Assembly: GCF_024979235.1 (NCBI RefSeq)
Contig: NZ_JANLCM010000001.1
Span: forward strand, 1,798,001 to 1,862,000
Direction: 5' to 3'
DNA: 64,000 nt
Origin: Herbiconiux aconitum
Lineage (GTDB): Bacteria > Actinomycetota > Actinomycetes > Actinomycetales > Microbacteriaceae
The notes under the pieces are model-generated. The model was not told the origin of the DNA and did not search any database. It worked only from the letters and a program-made list of their open reading frames with translations. The translations under genes and the position numbers were made by a program. Of this stretch, positions 39,463 through 47,621 are shown piece after piece (positions within the stretch are counted from its first letter, which is position 1; each line of letters opens with the position of its first letter).

Positions 39463-40628
39463 GCGATGCTTCTCCGCGGCGGGAGGCCGTCATCGACCTC
39501 GACGCTTTTCGGCACAACGTGCGCACCCTGTCGGCGCTGACGCAACCCGCCGAGACCATGCTCGCGGTGAAGGCCGACGCCTACGGTCACGGCATGGTGC
39601 CGGTGGCGCGCGCGGCGCTGGAATCCGGCGCCTCGTCGCTCGCCGTGCTCGACATCCCGGCCGCCCTGGTGCTGCGCGAAGCCGGCATCACCGCGCCCAT
39701 CTTCGCCTGGATGCACGACCCCGATGCCCTGTTCGGCGCGGCCGCCGAGGCCGACATCGACCTCGGCGTCTCGGCGGTCTGGCAGCTCGACGCCATCGCA
39801 GCCGCGGGCGCCTCCCGCGCCCCGCGCGTGCACCTCAAGATCGACACCGGACTCAGCCGAAACGGCGCGACCGAGGAGGACTGGCCTGGTCTCGTGACCG
39901 CAGCCCTCGAGTACGACCGCCGAGGTGTCGTGCGGTTGCACGCCGCCTGGTCGCACCTCGCCGACGCCTCGCCCGAGGAAGACGCCGTCGCGCTGGCCAA
40001 GCTGCACCGCGCGGTCGCTGTGGCCGAAGAGCTCGGCGCGCACTTCGAGCTGCTGCACCTGGCGGCGAGTTCGGCGGGCATCCGCATGCCCGAGGGTCGG
40101 CTCGGTCTCGTGCGCTTCGGGATCGCCGCCTACGGCATCTCGCCGTTCGATGACCGCTCGGGCCGCGACCTGGGTCTCCGGCCCGTGATGACCCTGCGCG
40201 CCTCCGTGGTCTCGACGAAGCGGGTGCCGGCCGGTCACGGCGTCTCCTACGGCCTGGTCTACCGCACCGGCGCCGAGTCGACGCTCGCACTCGTGCCGCT
40301 CGGCTACGCCGACGGCATCCCGCGTATCGCGACGGGCCGCGGTCAGGTCTGGATCAACGGGCGACGCTATCCGATCGCCGGACGCATCGCCATGGACCAG
40401 TTCGTGGTCGACGTGGGCGACGCCGAGGTGGCGCCGGGCGACGAGGTGATCGTGTTCGGCGAAGGGGATCGTGGCGAACCCACGGCCGAGGACTGGGCCG
40501 GCTACGCCGAGACGATCGGCGACGAGATCGTCGCCCGCGTCGGGGCGCGCGTGGAGCGGGTGTATCTCGGAGCCGAAGCCGCCCCGTCGCCGGTGGTGTC
40601 CGCGCCCACGGAGGACGCGGCATCGTGA
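39459..40628 (+). CDS. alr: Alanine racemase (second copy)
   Basis: A 389-aa paralogue of the preceding gene in direct tandem. All catalytic positions are intact: Lys38 in AVKADAYGHG, Tyr in GHGVSYGLVY, and GRIAMDQ. It keeps the more consensus-like DAYGHG. The two differ throughout, so the duplication is not recent. A poorly conserved Ala/Pro tail ends the protein. It overlaps tsaE by four bases. Confidence 0.93.
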   Translation: MSDASPRREAVIDLDAFRHNVRTLSALTQPAETMLAVKADAYGHGMVPVARAALESGASSLAVLDIPAALVLREAGITAPIFAWMHDPDALFGAAAEADIDLGVSAVWQLDAIAAAGASRAPRVHLKIDTGLSRNGATEEDWPGLVTAALEYDRRGVVRLHAAWSHLADASPEEDAVALAKLHRAVAVAEELGAHFELLHLAASSAGIRMPEGRLGLVRFGIAAYGISPFDDRSGRDLGLRPVMTLRASVVSTKRVPAGHGVSYGLVYRTGAESTLALVPLGYADGIPRIATGRGQVWINGRRYPIAGRIAMDQFVVDVGDAEVAPGDEVIVFGEGDRGEPTAEDWAGYAETIGDEIVARVGARVERVYLGAEAAPSPVVSAPTEDAAS

Positions 40629-41191
40629 CCACGGATGCGCGTGCGAGGCTCGCCGAGATCGGCTCGCGTCTCGAGATCGCGACCCCCGACGAGATGCACG
40701 AGTTCGGCCGCCGCATCGCGGGCCTGCTGCAGGCGGGCGACGTCGTGCTGCTCTCTGGCGACCTGGGCGCCGGCAAGACCACCTTCACCCGCGGGCTCGG
40801 CGAGGGACTCGACGTGCGCGGCCCGGTGACCAGCCCGACTTTCGTGCTCGCCCGCACGCATCCGTCGCTCTCCGGCGGACCGGCACTCGTTCACGTCGAC
40901 GCCTACCGTTTGGGCAGCGCGCTCGAACTCGACGACCTCGACATCGACTTCGCGCACTCGGTCGTGGTGGTGGAGTGGGGCGCCGGGTTGATCGAGGTGC
41001 TGACCGACTCCTATCTGGCGATCGACATCGACCGACCGCACGGGGGCGGGGCCGAAGCCACGGAGGCGGGCGCGGTGCAGACCGGTGCGGCGGATGCCGA
41101 AGCGGGCGGCGACGCCGACGCGGGATTCGCCGAAGCGCCGATCGAACCCCGCATGGTGCGCATCCGCACCTCCGGCCCCCGCTGGGCGTGA
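40625..41191 (+). CDS. tsaE: tRNA t6A modification ATPase TsaE
   Basis: The ATPase needed for threonylcarbamoyl-A37 formation, acting with TsaB and TsaD. The Walker A motif GDLGAGKTT is at residues 45-53; TSPTFVLARTH and HVDAYRLG follow. At 188 aa it is longer than E. coli TsaE (153 aa); the excess is a C-terminal Ala/Gly/Glu-rich segment. The start is GTG 40625. Confidence 0.94.
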   Translation: MTTDARARLAEIGSRLEIATPDEMHEFGRRIAGLLQAGDVVLLSGDLGAGKTTFTRGLGEGLDVRGPVTSPTFVLARTHPSLSGGPALVHVDAYRLGSALELDDLDIDFAHSVVVVEWGAGLIEVLTDSYLAIDIDRPHGGGAEATEAGAVQTGAADAEAGGDADAGFAEAPIEPRMVRIRTSGPRWA

Positions 41192-41195
41192 CCGC

Positions 41196-41264
41196 CTTCC
41201 GCGAGGGAGCGCGAAGTCGCCCCTGGGGCCCCGATCACGCCCACTTCGCGCTCCATCGCGGAAG
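41196..41264 (+). repeat. 22-bp near-perfect inverted repeat between tsaE and tsaB
   Basis: Arms 41196-41217 and 41243-41264 are reverse complements with a single mismatch; the 25-nt loop itself is GC-rich. The element begins 4 bases after tsaE and ends 22 bases before the tsaB -10 box. It may be an unusually long terminator or a REP-like intergenic repeat. Confidence 0.6.
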
Positions 41265-41298
41265 CAAGGGTGGCGCTCGGCCACGTTAGGCTCGATGT

Positions 41299-41910
41299 GT
41301 GTTTCTCGCCATCGATACCTCCGCCGGCACGTCGGTCGCCGTGGCCGACGGCGAGATGGTGCTCGCGGAGCGCTCCACCGAAGACACGATGCGCCATGCC
41401 GAGGTGATCGGGGAGATGATCGCGGGAGTGCTCGATGACGCCGGCGTTCCGGCATCCCGAATCCGCACCGTCGTCGCCGGCATGGGGCCCGGCCCCTTCA
41501 CCGGCCTGCGCGTCGGCATCGCCGCCGCCCGCGCCTTCGCCTTCGGCATCGACCGGCCCGTGGTGTCGGTGGTGAGCCACGACGCCGTCGCCCTCGAGGA
41601 ATGGTCGGCGGGGGCCCGTGGCCCCCTTCTGGTGGTGACGGATGCGCGCCGCCGCGAGGTCTACTGGTCGAGCTACGATCTCGACGACGACGCGCCGGTG
41701 CGCTCCGACGGCCCGGCGCTCTGCAAGCCCGACGAGGTGCCCTACGCCGAGTTCGACCGGATCGACGCCACGCAGGTCAGCGCGGGTGCTCTGGCCCGGG
41801 TCGCCCTGCTGCACCGGGAGCGCGGGATGAGCGAGGAGTACAGCGAGCCTCTCTACCTGCGGTCGCCGGATGTCACGATGCCCGGACCGAGAAAGCGGGT
41901 GACGCCGTGA
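41299..41910 (+). CDS. tsaB: tRNA t6A modification protein TsaB
   Basis: An ASKHA-fold partner and scaffold of TsaD; 203 aa. [16 protein letters not shown] and [20 protein letters not shown] are the signature segments. GTG 41299 follows TAGGCT (41287-41292) by 6 nt with no Shine-Dalgarno sequence, so it is leaderless. Its TGA overlaps the rimI GTG. Confidence 0.94.
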   Translation: MFLAIDTSAGTSVAVADGEMVLAERSTEDTMRHAEVIGEMIAGVLDDAGVPASRIRTVVAGMGPGPFTGLRVGIAAARAFAFGIDRPVVSVVSHDAVALEEWSAGARGPLLVVTDARRREVYWSSYDLDDDAPVRSDGPALCKPDEVPYAEFDRIDATQVSAGALARVALLHRERGMSEEYSEPLYLRSPDVTMPGPRKRVTP

Positions 41911-42449
41911 GCTGGGAGCTCCGACGCGCGACTGTGGCCGACCTGGACGCCATCATGGCACTGGAGGAAGCTTCGTTCGAGAGCGACGCCTGGTCGCGCG
42001 AGTCGATGCGGCGCGAGCTCGAGCATCCGCACTGCTACTACCTGGTGGGGGTGGACGCAGAAGCCGGCACCGGCGTGATCGAGGGCTACGCCGGACTGCT
42101 CTGCCCGGTGGGGTCGACGGATGCCGACATCCAGACCATCGCCGTCTCGGAGCAGTCGCGGGGTCGTGGGCTCGGGCGGCAGCTGATGGGCCGCCTGCTC
42201 GCAGAAGCGTCGACGCGCGGAGCCGAATCCGTGTTCCTCGAAGTGCGTGCCGACAATCCGGTGGCGCACGGGCTGTATGTCTCGCTCGGATTCGCCGACA
42301 TCGCCGTTCGGCCCGCCTACTACCAGCCCGACGGCGTCGACGCGATCGTGATGCGCGCCGAGCTGCCCACGCGGGGTCCGGCGCTCGCTGCCGGAGACGC
42401 CCTCGCCGACCGCGCCGGTGGCGCTCACGGAAAGGAGGATGCGTCATGA
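41907..42449 (+). CDS. rimI: Ribosomal-protein-alanine N-acetyltransferase (GNAT)
   Basis: A GNAT acetyltransferase of 180 aa; the acetyl-CoA loop is [16 protein letters not shown]. Its place between tsaB and tsaD is the conserved location of RimI, which acetylates the N-terminus of S18 in E. coli. The actual substrate here is not proven. GTG 41907 overlaps the tsaB stop, and its own stop overlaps tsaD (ATGA). Confidence 0.9.
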   Translation: MSWELRRATVADLDAIMALEEASFESDAWSRESMRRELEHPHCYYLVGVDAEAGTGVIEGYAGLLCPVGSTDADIQTIAVSEQSRGRGLGRQLMGRLLAEASTRGAESVFLEVRADNPVAHGLYVSLGFADIAVRPAYYQPDGVDAIVMRAELPTRGPALAAGDALADRAGGAHGKEDAS

Positions 42450-43495
42450 CCGGCGGCCCCGTGGTGCTCGGCATCGAGACCTCCTGCGACGAGACCGGCG
42501 TCGGCATCGTGCGAGGCTCGACGCTGCTCGCCAACGTGATCGCCTCGTCGATGGACGAGCACGCCCGCTACGGCGGAGTGGTTCCCGAAGTCGCGGCGCG
42601 CGCCCACCTCGAGGCCATGAACCCGACCTTGGCCGCGGCGCTCGCCGAAGCCGGCATCGGCCTCGACGAGGTCGACGCGATCGCCGTCACCAGCGGCCCC
42701 GGACTCGCCGGCGCCCTCATGGTGGGGGTCGGCGCTGCGAAGGCGCTCTCCGTGGCCACGGGCAAGCCGCTCTACGCGGTCAACCATCTGGTGGGCCACG
42801 TTGGTGCCGACGTCCTAGCGGCCGAATCGCTCGAGTACCCCACCATCGCCCTGCTCGTCTCCGGCGGCCACACCTCGCTCCTGCTGGTGCGCGATCTGGT
42901 CGACGACGTCGAGCTCCTCGGTGAGACCATCGACGATGCCGCCGGCGAGGCCTTCGACAAGGTGGCCCGCGTGCTCGGACTGCCCTACCCGGGCGGCCCG
43001 CAGATCGACCGGGCCGCCGTCGGGGGCGACCCCGCCGCCATCCGCTTCCCTCGCGGATTGATGCAGGCGAAAGACCTCGAGAAGCATCGCTACGACTTCT
43101 CGTTCTCCGGGCTCAAGACCGCCGTCGCCCGCTGGGTGGAACGTGCCGGCGACGCCGGCGAGGAGATCCCGGTGGCCGACGTGGCCGCGAGCTTCCGCGA
43201 GGCGGTTGTCGACGTGCTGCTCACCAAGGCCTTCCGCGCCTGCGCCGATTACGGCATCCCGCGTCTTTTGCTCGGCGGCGGTGTGGTCGCGAACGCGCGG
43301 GTGCGCGAGGCTGCGGCCGAGCGGGCTGCGGCGCAGGGCGTGACCCTGCGCATCCCGCCCCTCTCGCTCTGCACCGACAACGGAGCGATGATCGCCGCGC
43401 TGGGAGCGCAGCTGATCCAGGCCGGTCACGCGCCGTCGGAACTCGGGTTCGGTGCGGATTCGACGTTGCCGGTCACCCTCATCCAGATGCCCTGA
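42446..43495 (+). CDS. tsaD: tRNA N6-adenosine threonylcarbamoyltransferase TsaD
   Basis: Transfers the threonylcarbamoyl group to A37 of ANN-decoding tRNAs; 349 aa. [14 protein letters not shown] opens the ASKHA fold, [12 protein letters not shown] and NHLVGH carry metal-binding histidines, and [10 protein letters not shown] and [10 protein letters not shown] follow. With tsaE and tsaB it forms the t6A set; the substrate-making TsaC is not in this window. Confidence 0.95.
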   Translation: MTGGPVVLGIETSCDETGVGIVRGSTLLANVIASSMDEHARYGGVVPEVAARAHLEAMNPTLAAALAEAGIGLDEVDAIAVTSGPGLAGALMVGVGAAKALSVATGKPLYAVNHLVGHVGADVLAAESLEYPTIALLVSGGHTSLLLVRDLVDDVELLGETIDDAAGEAFDKVARVLGLPYPGGPQIDRAAVGGDPAAIRFPRGLMQAKDLEKHRYDFSFSGLKTAVARWVERAGDAGEEIPVADVAASFREAVVDVLLTKAFRACADYGIPRLLLGGGVVANARVREAAAERAAAQGVTLRIPPLSLCTDNGAMIAALGAQLIQAGHAPSELGFGADSTLPVTLIQMP

Positions 43496-43539
43496 CGACG
43501 GGTTCAGACGGCTCCCCTCGAGGAGTGTTACGCGCGTCA

Positions 43540-43569
43540 TTGACACTTTCTCAGCGGCCCTGCCACGAT
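43540..43569 (+). promoter_or_regulatory. Putative promoter of the first DUF4190 gene
   Basis: A consensus -35 TTGACA (43540-43545) is followed after 18 nt by a weak -10 CACGAT (43564-43569). Confidence 0.45.
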
Positions 43570-43611
43570 AGGGGCCGTCATCGTGTTTTCTTAGGACAAT
43601 TGGAGTCTCCC

Positions 43612-43890
43612 TTGACCGAACCCACGCCCGCCTACACACCGGCACCTGTCGCGCAGAAGACGAACGTGCTCGCGATCGTCTCTCTGGTGATCTCGATCCT
43701 CAGCTTCAACATCATCGCCGTCATCCTGGGGTTCATCGCCTTGAGCCAGATCAAGAAGACGGGCGAATCGGGCCGAGGCCTTGCCATCGCCGGAATCATC
43801 ATCGGCGGCATCGGCGTGATCTTCTGGGTCGTCTTCATCATCATCGCCGTCGCGGCGGCGGCCACCGGAGCGATCACCACGACATACTGA
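43612..43890 (+). CDS. DUF4190-type small membrane protein
   Basis: A 92-aa protein: a short Pro/Thr-rich N-terminus, then two membrane helices (NVLAIVSLVISILSFNIIAV and the IIIGGIGVIFWVVFIIIA region) joined by the diagnostic LGFIALSQIKKTGESGRGLA loop. TTG 43612 is chosen because GGAG (43602-43605) is 6 nt upstream. The function of DUF4190 proteins is unknown. A closely related gene follows directly. Confidence 0.85.
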   Translation: MTEPTPAYTPAPVAQKTNVLAIVSLVISILSFNIIAVILGFIALSQIKKTGESGRGLAIAGIIIGGIGVIFWVVFIIIAVAAAATGAITTTY

Positions 43891-43895
43891 TGTGC

Positions 43896-43928
43896 CGGGC
43901 GCAGGCGGCTCCAGATCGCCTGCGCCCG
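43896..43928 (+). terminator. 12-bp hairpin between the DUF4190 genes
   Basis: The perfect 12-bp stem (43896-43907 with 43917-43928, 9-nt loop) starts 6 nt after the stop codon. It has no T-run but is probably a terminator. Confidence 0.6.
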
Positions 43929-43989
43929 AGCCCGACGACGAACGCAGGCAGCACCGGCCGGCAACGGCCCGAAACAGAAGGGCGTTCCC

Positions 43990-44604
43990 ATGAGCGACAC
44001 GAACAACCCCACCCCTGATGCCGGAGAGCCGCCGGTTCCTCCGGTGACCTCGCCCGAGACAGGGTCGGTTCCGCCGGTTCCGCCGGCGCCGCCCGCTGCT
44101 CCCGCCTCCACACCGCCGCCCGCCCCCGGCTACCAGCAGCCGGTTCCGGGCTACCCCGCCCAACCGCCCGCGCCGGGTTATCAGCAGCCGGGTGGCTATC
44201 AGCAGCCTCCCACCGGCGGGTATCCGACCCCTCCGACCGGCGGGTATCAGACCCCTCCGCCGGCCCCCGGATACGGGCAGGCGCCGCCCCCCGGTTACCA
44301 GCCTCCGCCCGGGCAGCAGCCCTACTACGGCTACCAGGCGCCGGCCACCCCGCCGATGAACACCCTGGCGATCGTGACGATCATCCTCGCGTTCGTGTTC
44401 TCGATCGCCGGCATCGTGACCGGACACATCGCCCTGAAGCAGATCGACCGCACGGGCGAGTCGGGCCGTGGCCTGGCGAAGGCCGGCCTCATCATCTCCT
44501 ACGTATTCACCGGTCTGGCCGTGCTCGGGGTCATCGTCTACGTCATCTTCATCGTCGTGCTGCTCGCAGCCGCCGGCACCAGTTCGATGTATTCGACCTA
44601 CTAG
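43990..44604 (+). CDS. DUF4190 membrane protein with Pro/Gly/Gln/Tyr-rich N-terminus
   Basis: Predicted 204 aa. The first ~120 residues are low-complexity repeats of PGYQQP, TGGYQTPP and PPPGYQPP type, probably disordered. The C-terminal 80 residues are a DUF4190 domain nearly matching the upstream neighbour (GHIALKQIDRTGESGRGLA between two membrane helices). This points to tandem duplication followed by gain or loss of the tail. The function is unknown; it ends 27 nt before a convergent gene. Confidence 0.85.
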   Translation: MSDTNNPTPDAGEPPVPPVTSPETGSVPPVPPAPPAAPASTPPPAPGYQQPVPGYPAQPPAPGYQQPGGYQQPPTGGYPTPPTGGYQTPPPAPGYGQAPPPGYQPPPGQQPYYGYQAPATPPMNTLAIVTIILAFVFSIAGIVTGHIALKQIDRTGESGRGLAKAGLIISYVFTGLAVLGVIVYVIFIVVLLAAAGTSSMYSTY

Positions 44605-44631
44605 GCGCGACGTCTCAGGAGGCCGTCACCG

Positions 44632-45843
44632 TCATCCCGCGACCCGATCGACGAGCAGCGCTTCATGTGCGCCGTCGACCCGGGTGAGGATGAGGGTGGC
44701 GGCCTCCGGTCCTTTCAGGGCGAGGCGGGTGCGGAGCGTGGCCGGGTCGACGTCGATGCCGCGTTTCTTGATCTCGAGAGTGCCGATCCGCCTCTCGCGC
44801 AGGGCTTTCTTCAGCTGGGCTTCGCCGGCCGGGAGCCGCTCCTGCACGCGGAAAGCGGCGGCGAACGGGGTGGACACGAGTTCGTCGCCGGTGAGGTACG
44901 CGATGTCGCGTGAGAGCATTCCGGCATCGAGGCGCTCGGCCAGGGCTCCGATGAGCCGGGCCCGGATGACGGCGCCGTCGGGTTCGTAGAGGTAGTCGCC
45001 GAGAGGCCTCGTCGACACATCGGGGCTGTCCGATTCGGCGGTGAGCTCTGACGCGCCCGACTGGTCGACGACGAGAGCGGAGCGACGGATGCCCGGCCTC
45101 GCCAGTGCGCCGAACCACAGACCCATCTCCACCACCTGTCCGTCGACCGAGACCCACTGCGCCTCGGCTTCGCCAGGGATGAGCGAGCGGTCGAAACCCG
45201 GGCCGAGCTTGATGCCCGTGGGCAGGCGCTCGGCGAGTCCGAAGGCGAAGTCGACGGAGGGGGAGTAGTCCTCGGGGCGGGTCAGCCGGCTCGTGTTCTT
45301 GGTGCCGCCGGTGCGCCGGGCAGGGTCGAGGTAGACGGCATCGACGCCATCGAGCGGGAAGGTCTCGGCGTCTCCCAGCACGACCTCGGCCGACGGGAAG
45401 CCGGCCAGGTTGTAGGTGGCGATCGCGGCCGTGACCTCGTCGCGCTCGACGCCCACCACCGGGAGGTCGAGCGCCGCCAGCGCGAGCGCGTCGGCGCCGA
45501 TGCCGCACCCGAGGTCGGCGATGCGCCCACCGCCGCTCCCGGCGGCGCCGATGCCGGCGTCGCGGAAGCGTCCGGCATGCATCGCCGCCACTTTGAGTCG
45601 GGTCGCCTGCTCCAGCCCCGCCGGCGTGAACAGCAGCCGATCGGCGAACGCACCGAACTTCGCCCGGGCCTTCTCGCGCAGCCGCGACTGCGTCAACACG
45701 GCGGCCACGAGCTCGGCCGAGTGTCCGGCTTTCCGCAACGCCGACACCTGCTTGACGGAGTCGCCGGCGCTGTACAGCGGCAGCGAGTCCAGCAGCCGCA
45801 GCCCCTCGGCCGTGAGCAGCACCGACAACTCAGCAGAATCCAT
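44632..45843 (-). CDS. Class I SAM-dependent methyltransferase with THUMP-like C-terminal domain
   Basis: A 403-aa protein with a Rossmann SAM-binding motif IADLGCGIGADALALA near residue 107 and an AVYLDPARR segment in the motif IV position. The C-terminal third resembles the 'THUMP-like' domain of an actinobacterial family, which suggests an RNA substrate. The substrate is unknown. ATG 45843 follows TAGGTT (45850-45855 on the minus strand) by 6 nt, so it is probably leaderless. It diverges from a small membrane-protein gene. Confidence 0.85.
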   Translation of the reverse strand: MDSAELSVLLTAEGLRLLDSLPLYSAGDSVKQVSALRKAGHSAELVAAVLTQSRLREKARAKFGAFADRLLFTPAGLEQATRLKVAAMHAGRFRDAGIGAAGSGGGRIADLGCGIGADALALAALDLPVVGVERDEVTAAIATYNLAGFPSAEVVLGDAETFPLDGVDAVYLDPARRTGGTKNTSRLTRPEDYSPSVDFAFGLAERLPTGIKLGPGFDRSLIPGEAEAQWVSVDGQVVEMGLWFGALARPGIRRSALVVDQSGASELTAESDSPDVSTRPLGDYLYEPDGAVIRARLIGALAERLDAGMLSRDIAYLTGDELVSTPFAAAFRVQERLPAGEAQLKKALRERRIGTLEIKKRGIDVDPATLRTRLALKGPEAATLILTRVDGAHEALLVDRVAG

Positions 45844-45905
45844 CCGGCAAACCTAACGCAATACTGCTCATGCTAAAATGAGGAAAACCCAGTTTGGAGA
45901 CGATT

Positions 45906-46136
45906 GTGTCAGCTGAGAATTCCCATTCGGTCGCGCCGGTGAGTCGATTCGCAATCGTCTGCCTCGTGCTTTCATTACTCGGCGCCAGTGGGCTTGGCGT
46001 GCTTCTCAGCATCGGCGCGATCGTGCAGATCCGTCGCGACGGCCTCCGTGGCCTGCCGATAGCGATCGCTGCTTTGATAATCTCGGCTGTGTCCTGCGTG
46101 GTGCTGCTTGTGTTCTTCAATACCTTGCGGTTCTGA
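45906..46136 (+). CDS. Small two-TM membrane protein, DUF4190-like
   Basis: A 76-aa protein with two membrane helices flanking GAIVQIRRDGLRGLPIAI, which looks like a degenerate version of the DUF4190 loop of the two genes ~2 kb upstream. GTG 45906 is preferred over TTG 45894 because GGAG (45896-45899) is 6 nt upstream. A -10 box TAAAAT lies at 45874-45879. The function is unknown. Confidence 0.7.
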   Translation: MSAENSHSVAPVSRFAIVCLVLSLLGASGLGVLLSIGAIVQIRRDGLRGLPIAIAALIISAVSCVVLLVFFNTLRF

Positions 46137-46147
46137 GGCATCAAGCA

Positions 46148-46174
46148 CTGGCACTCACGTTGCGCGAGTGCCAG
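46148..46174 (+). promoter_or_regulatory. CIRCE operator 1 upstream of groES
   Basis: CTGGCACTC-N9-GAGTGCCAG with perfect arms is the actinobacterial form of the HrcA-binding CIRCE element. The probable -35 box TTGCGC (46160-46165) lies within its spacer. Confidence 0.9.
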
Positions 46175-46183
46175 CGGTGCCTC

Positions 46184-46189
46184 TAAACT
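46184..46189 (+). promoter_or_regulatory. groES promoter -10 box
   Basis: TAAACT (46184-46189) is 18 nt after TTGCGC (46160-46165). It lies between the two CIRCE elements, so HrcA bound at either would block initiation. Confidence 0.65.
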
Positions 46190-46193
46190 CGAA

Positions 46194-46220
46194 TTAGCAC
46201 TCTCGGTGTGAGGGTGCTAA
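46194..46220 (+). promoter_or_regulatory. CIRCE operator 2 upstream of groES
   Basis: TTAGCACTC-N9-GGGTGCTAA matches canonical CIRCE with one substitution in the right arm (consensus GAGTGCTAA). It overlaps the transcription start region. Confidence 0.88.
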
Positions 46221-46257
46221 CCAGACGTTTTTGTAACTGAGAAAGAAGAGGTCAACC

Positions 46258-46554
46258 GTGTCGGTCTCCATCAAGCCGCTCGAGGATCGCATCGTCATCA
46301 AGCAGGTCGAAGCTGAGCAGACCACTGCTTCCGGTCTCGTCATCCCTGACACTGCCAAGGAGAAGCCTCAGGAGGGTGAAGTCGTCGCCGTCGGCCCCGG
46401 TCGCATCGACGACAACGGCAACCGCGTTCCGCTCGACGTCGCAGTCGGCGACAAGGTCATCTACTCCAAGTACGGCGGAACCGAGGTCAAGTACGCGGGC
46501 GAAGACCTGCTCGTGCTCTCGGCTCGCGACGTGCTCGCGGTCGTCGTCCGCTAG
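46258..46554 (+). CDS. groES: Co-chaperonin GroES
   Basis: The 10-kDa lid of the GroEL chaperonin; 98 aa, normal length. [20 protein letters not shown], the mobile loop [18 protein letters not shown] and the [20 protein letters not shown] end are typical. GTG 46258 has AGAAAGAAGAGG upstream. It stands alone: no groEL follows, only a terminator. Heat-shock control by HrcA is indicated by two CIRCE elements. Confidence 0.97.
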   Translation: MSVSIKPLEDRIVIKQVEAEQTTASGLVIPDTAKEKPQEGEVVAVGPGRIDDNGNRVPLDVAVGDKVIYSKYGGTEVKYAGEDLLVLSARDVLAVVVR

Positions 46555-46573
46555 TCCGCACAGCACTTCACAG

Positions 46574-46602
46574 AACCCGGGTGGCTTCGGCCGCCCGGGT
46601 TT
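46574..46602 (+). terminator. Rho-independent terminator after groES
   Basis: A 12-bp stem (46574-46585 with 46590-46601) closes on a TTCG tetraloop and ends in a short T-run. Confidence 0.85.
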
Positions 46603-46652
46603 CGTGCATTCCGGGCGGCGGCGCTCGGAATCACGCGGAGTAGAGTGACGCA

Positions 46653-47609
46653 GTGACGCCGCCCTCGAATCTCGCGATCGCGGGCACAGCATCCGAACGC
46701 TTCCGCAGTGGGCTGATCTACGGCATCGGAGCCTACGTGCTCTGGGGTGTGTTCCCGCTCTACTTTCTTCTGATGCGCCCGGCCGGGGCCTTCGAGGTCG
46801 TCTCCTGGCGCATCCTGTTCTCGCTGGTGTTCTGCGCGATCCTGCTCACCGCCACCCGGGGTTGGAAGCCGTTCCTCGCGATCGCACGTCAGCCGAGGCT
46901 GCTCCTGCTGATGGGTCTGGCCGGCGTGCTGATCTACGTCAACTGGCAGACGTACGTGCTCGCCACCCTCGCCGATCAGGTGGTGGAGACCTCCCTCGGC
47001 TACTTCATCAACCCGATCGCCACCGTGCTTCTCGGCGTGCTCGTGCTGCGCGAGCGACTACGGAGGATGCAGTGGGTCGCGATCGCGGTGAGCGGCGTCG
47101 CCGTGGTGGTGCTGTCGGTGGGGTACGGCAGCGTGCCGTGGATCGCCCTCATTCTCGCCGGCTCGTTCGGCACCTATGGCCTCGTGAAGAAGCATGTCGG
47201 ACCGCGGGTCGACGCAGTGAGCGGACTCACGCTGGAGACGTTGTGGATCGCGCCGGTGGCAGTGGTGCAGTTGATCGTCGTGAGTCAGCTCACCGGGCTC
47301 GTGATCGGCACCGTGAGTGTGGGCAACACCCTGCTCCTGGTGTCTTCGGGAGTCGCCACGGCGATCCCGCTGCTCCTGTTCGCGGCGGCGACGCGGCGGC
47401 TTCCCTTGGTCTATGTGGGCTTCGTGCAGTTCATCGTGCCGATCCTCCAATTCGTGATCGGCGTCTTCGTGCTGCACGAACCGATGCCGCCTGCCCGCTG
47501 GGCCGGATTCGCGATCGTCTGGATCTCCCTGCTCATCCTCATCGTGGACATGGTGCGGGCCGCCCGGGTCACGCGTGCCACGCAGAACGGCACGCAGCAG
47601 CGGGGATAA
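46653..47609 (+). CDS. rarD: EamA-family transporter RarD
   Basis: A 318-aa protein with ten membrane helices in two EamA halves. YGIGAYVLWGVFPLYFLLMRPA and VNWQTYVLATLADQVVETSLGYFINP are the RarD signature regions. The substrate is unknown; relatives are drug/metabolite exporters. GTG 46653 follows TAGAGT (46641-46646) by 6 nt, a leaderless start. Confidence 0.93.
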   Translation: MTPPSNLAIAGTASERFRSGLIYGIGAYVLWGVFPLYFLLMRPAGAFEVVSWRILFSLVFCAILLTATRGWKPFLAIARQPRLLLLMGLAGVLIYVNWQTYVLATLADQVVETSLGYFINPIATVLLGVLVLRERLRRMQWVAIAVSGVAVVVLSVGYGSVPWIALILAGSFGTYGLVKKHVGPRVDAVSGLTLETLWIAPVAVVQLIVVSQLTGLVIGTVSVGNTLLLVSSGVATAIPLLLFAAATRRLPLVYVGFVQFIVPILQFVIGVFVLHEPMPPARWAGFAIVWISLLILIVDMVRAARVTRATQNGTQQRG

Positions 47610-47621
47610 GCTGATGCGAGC

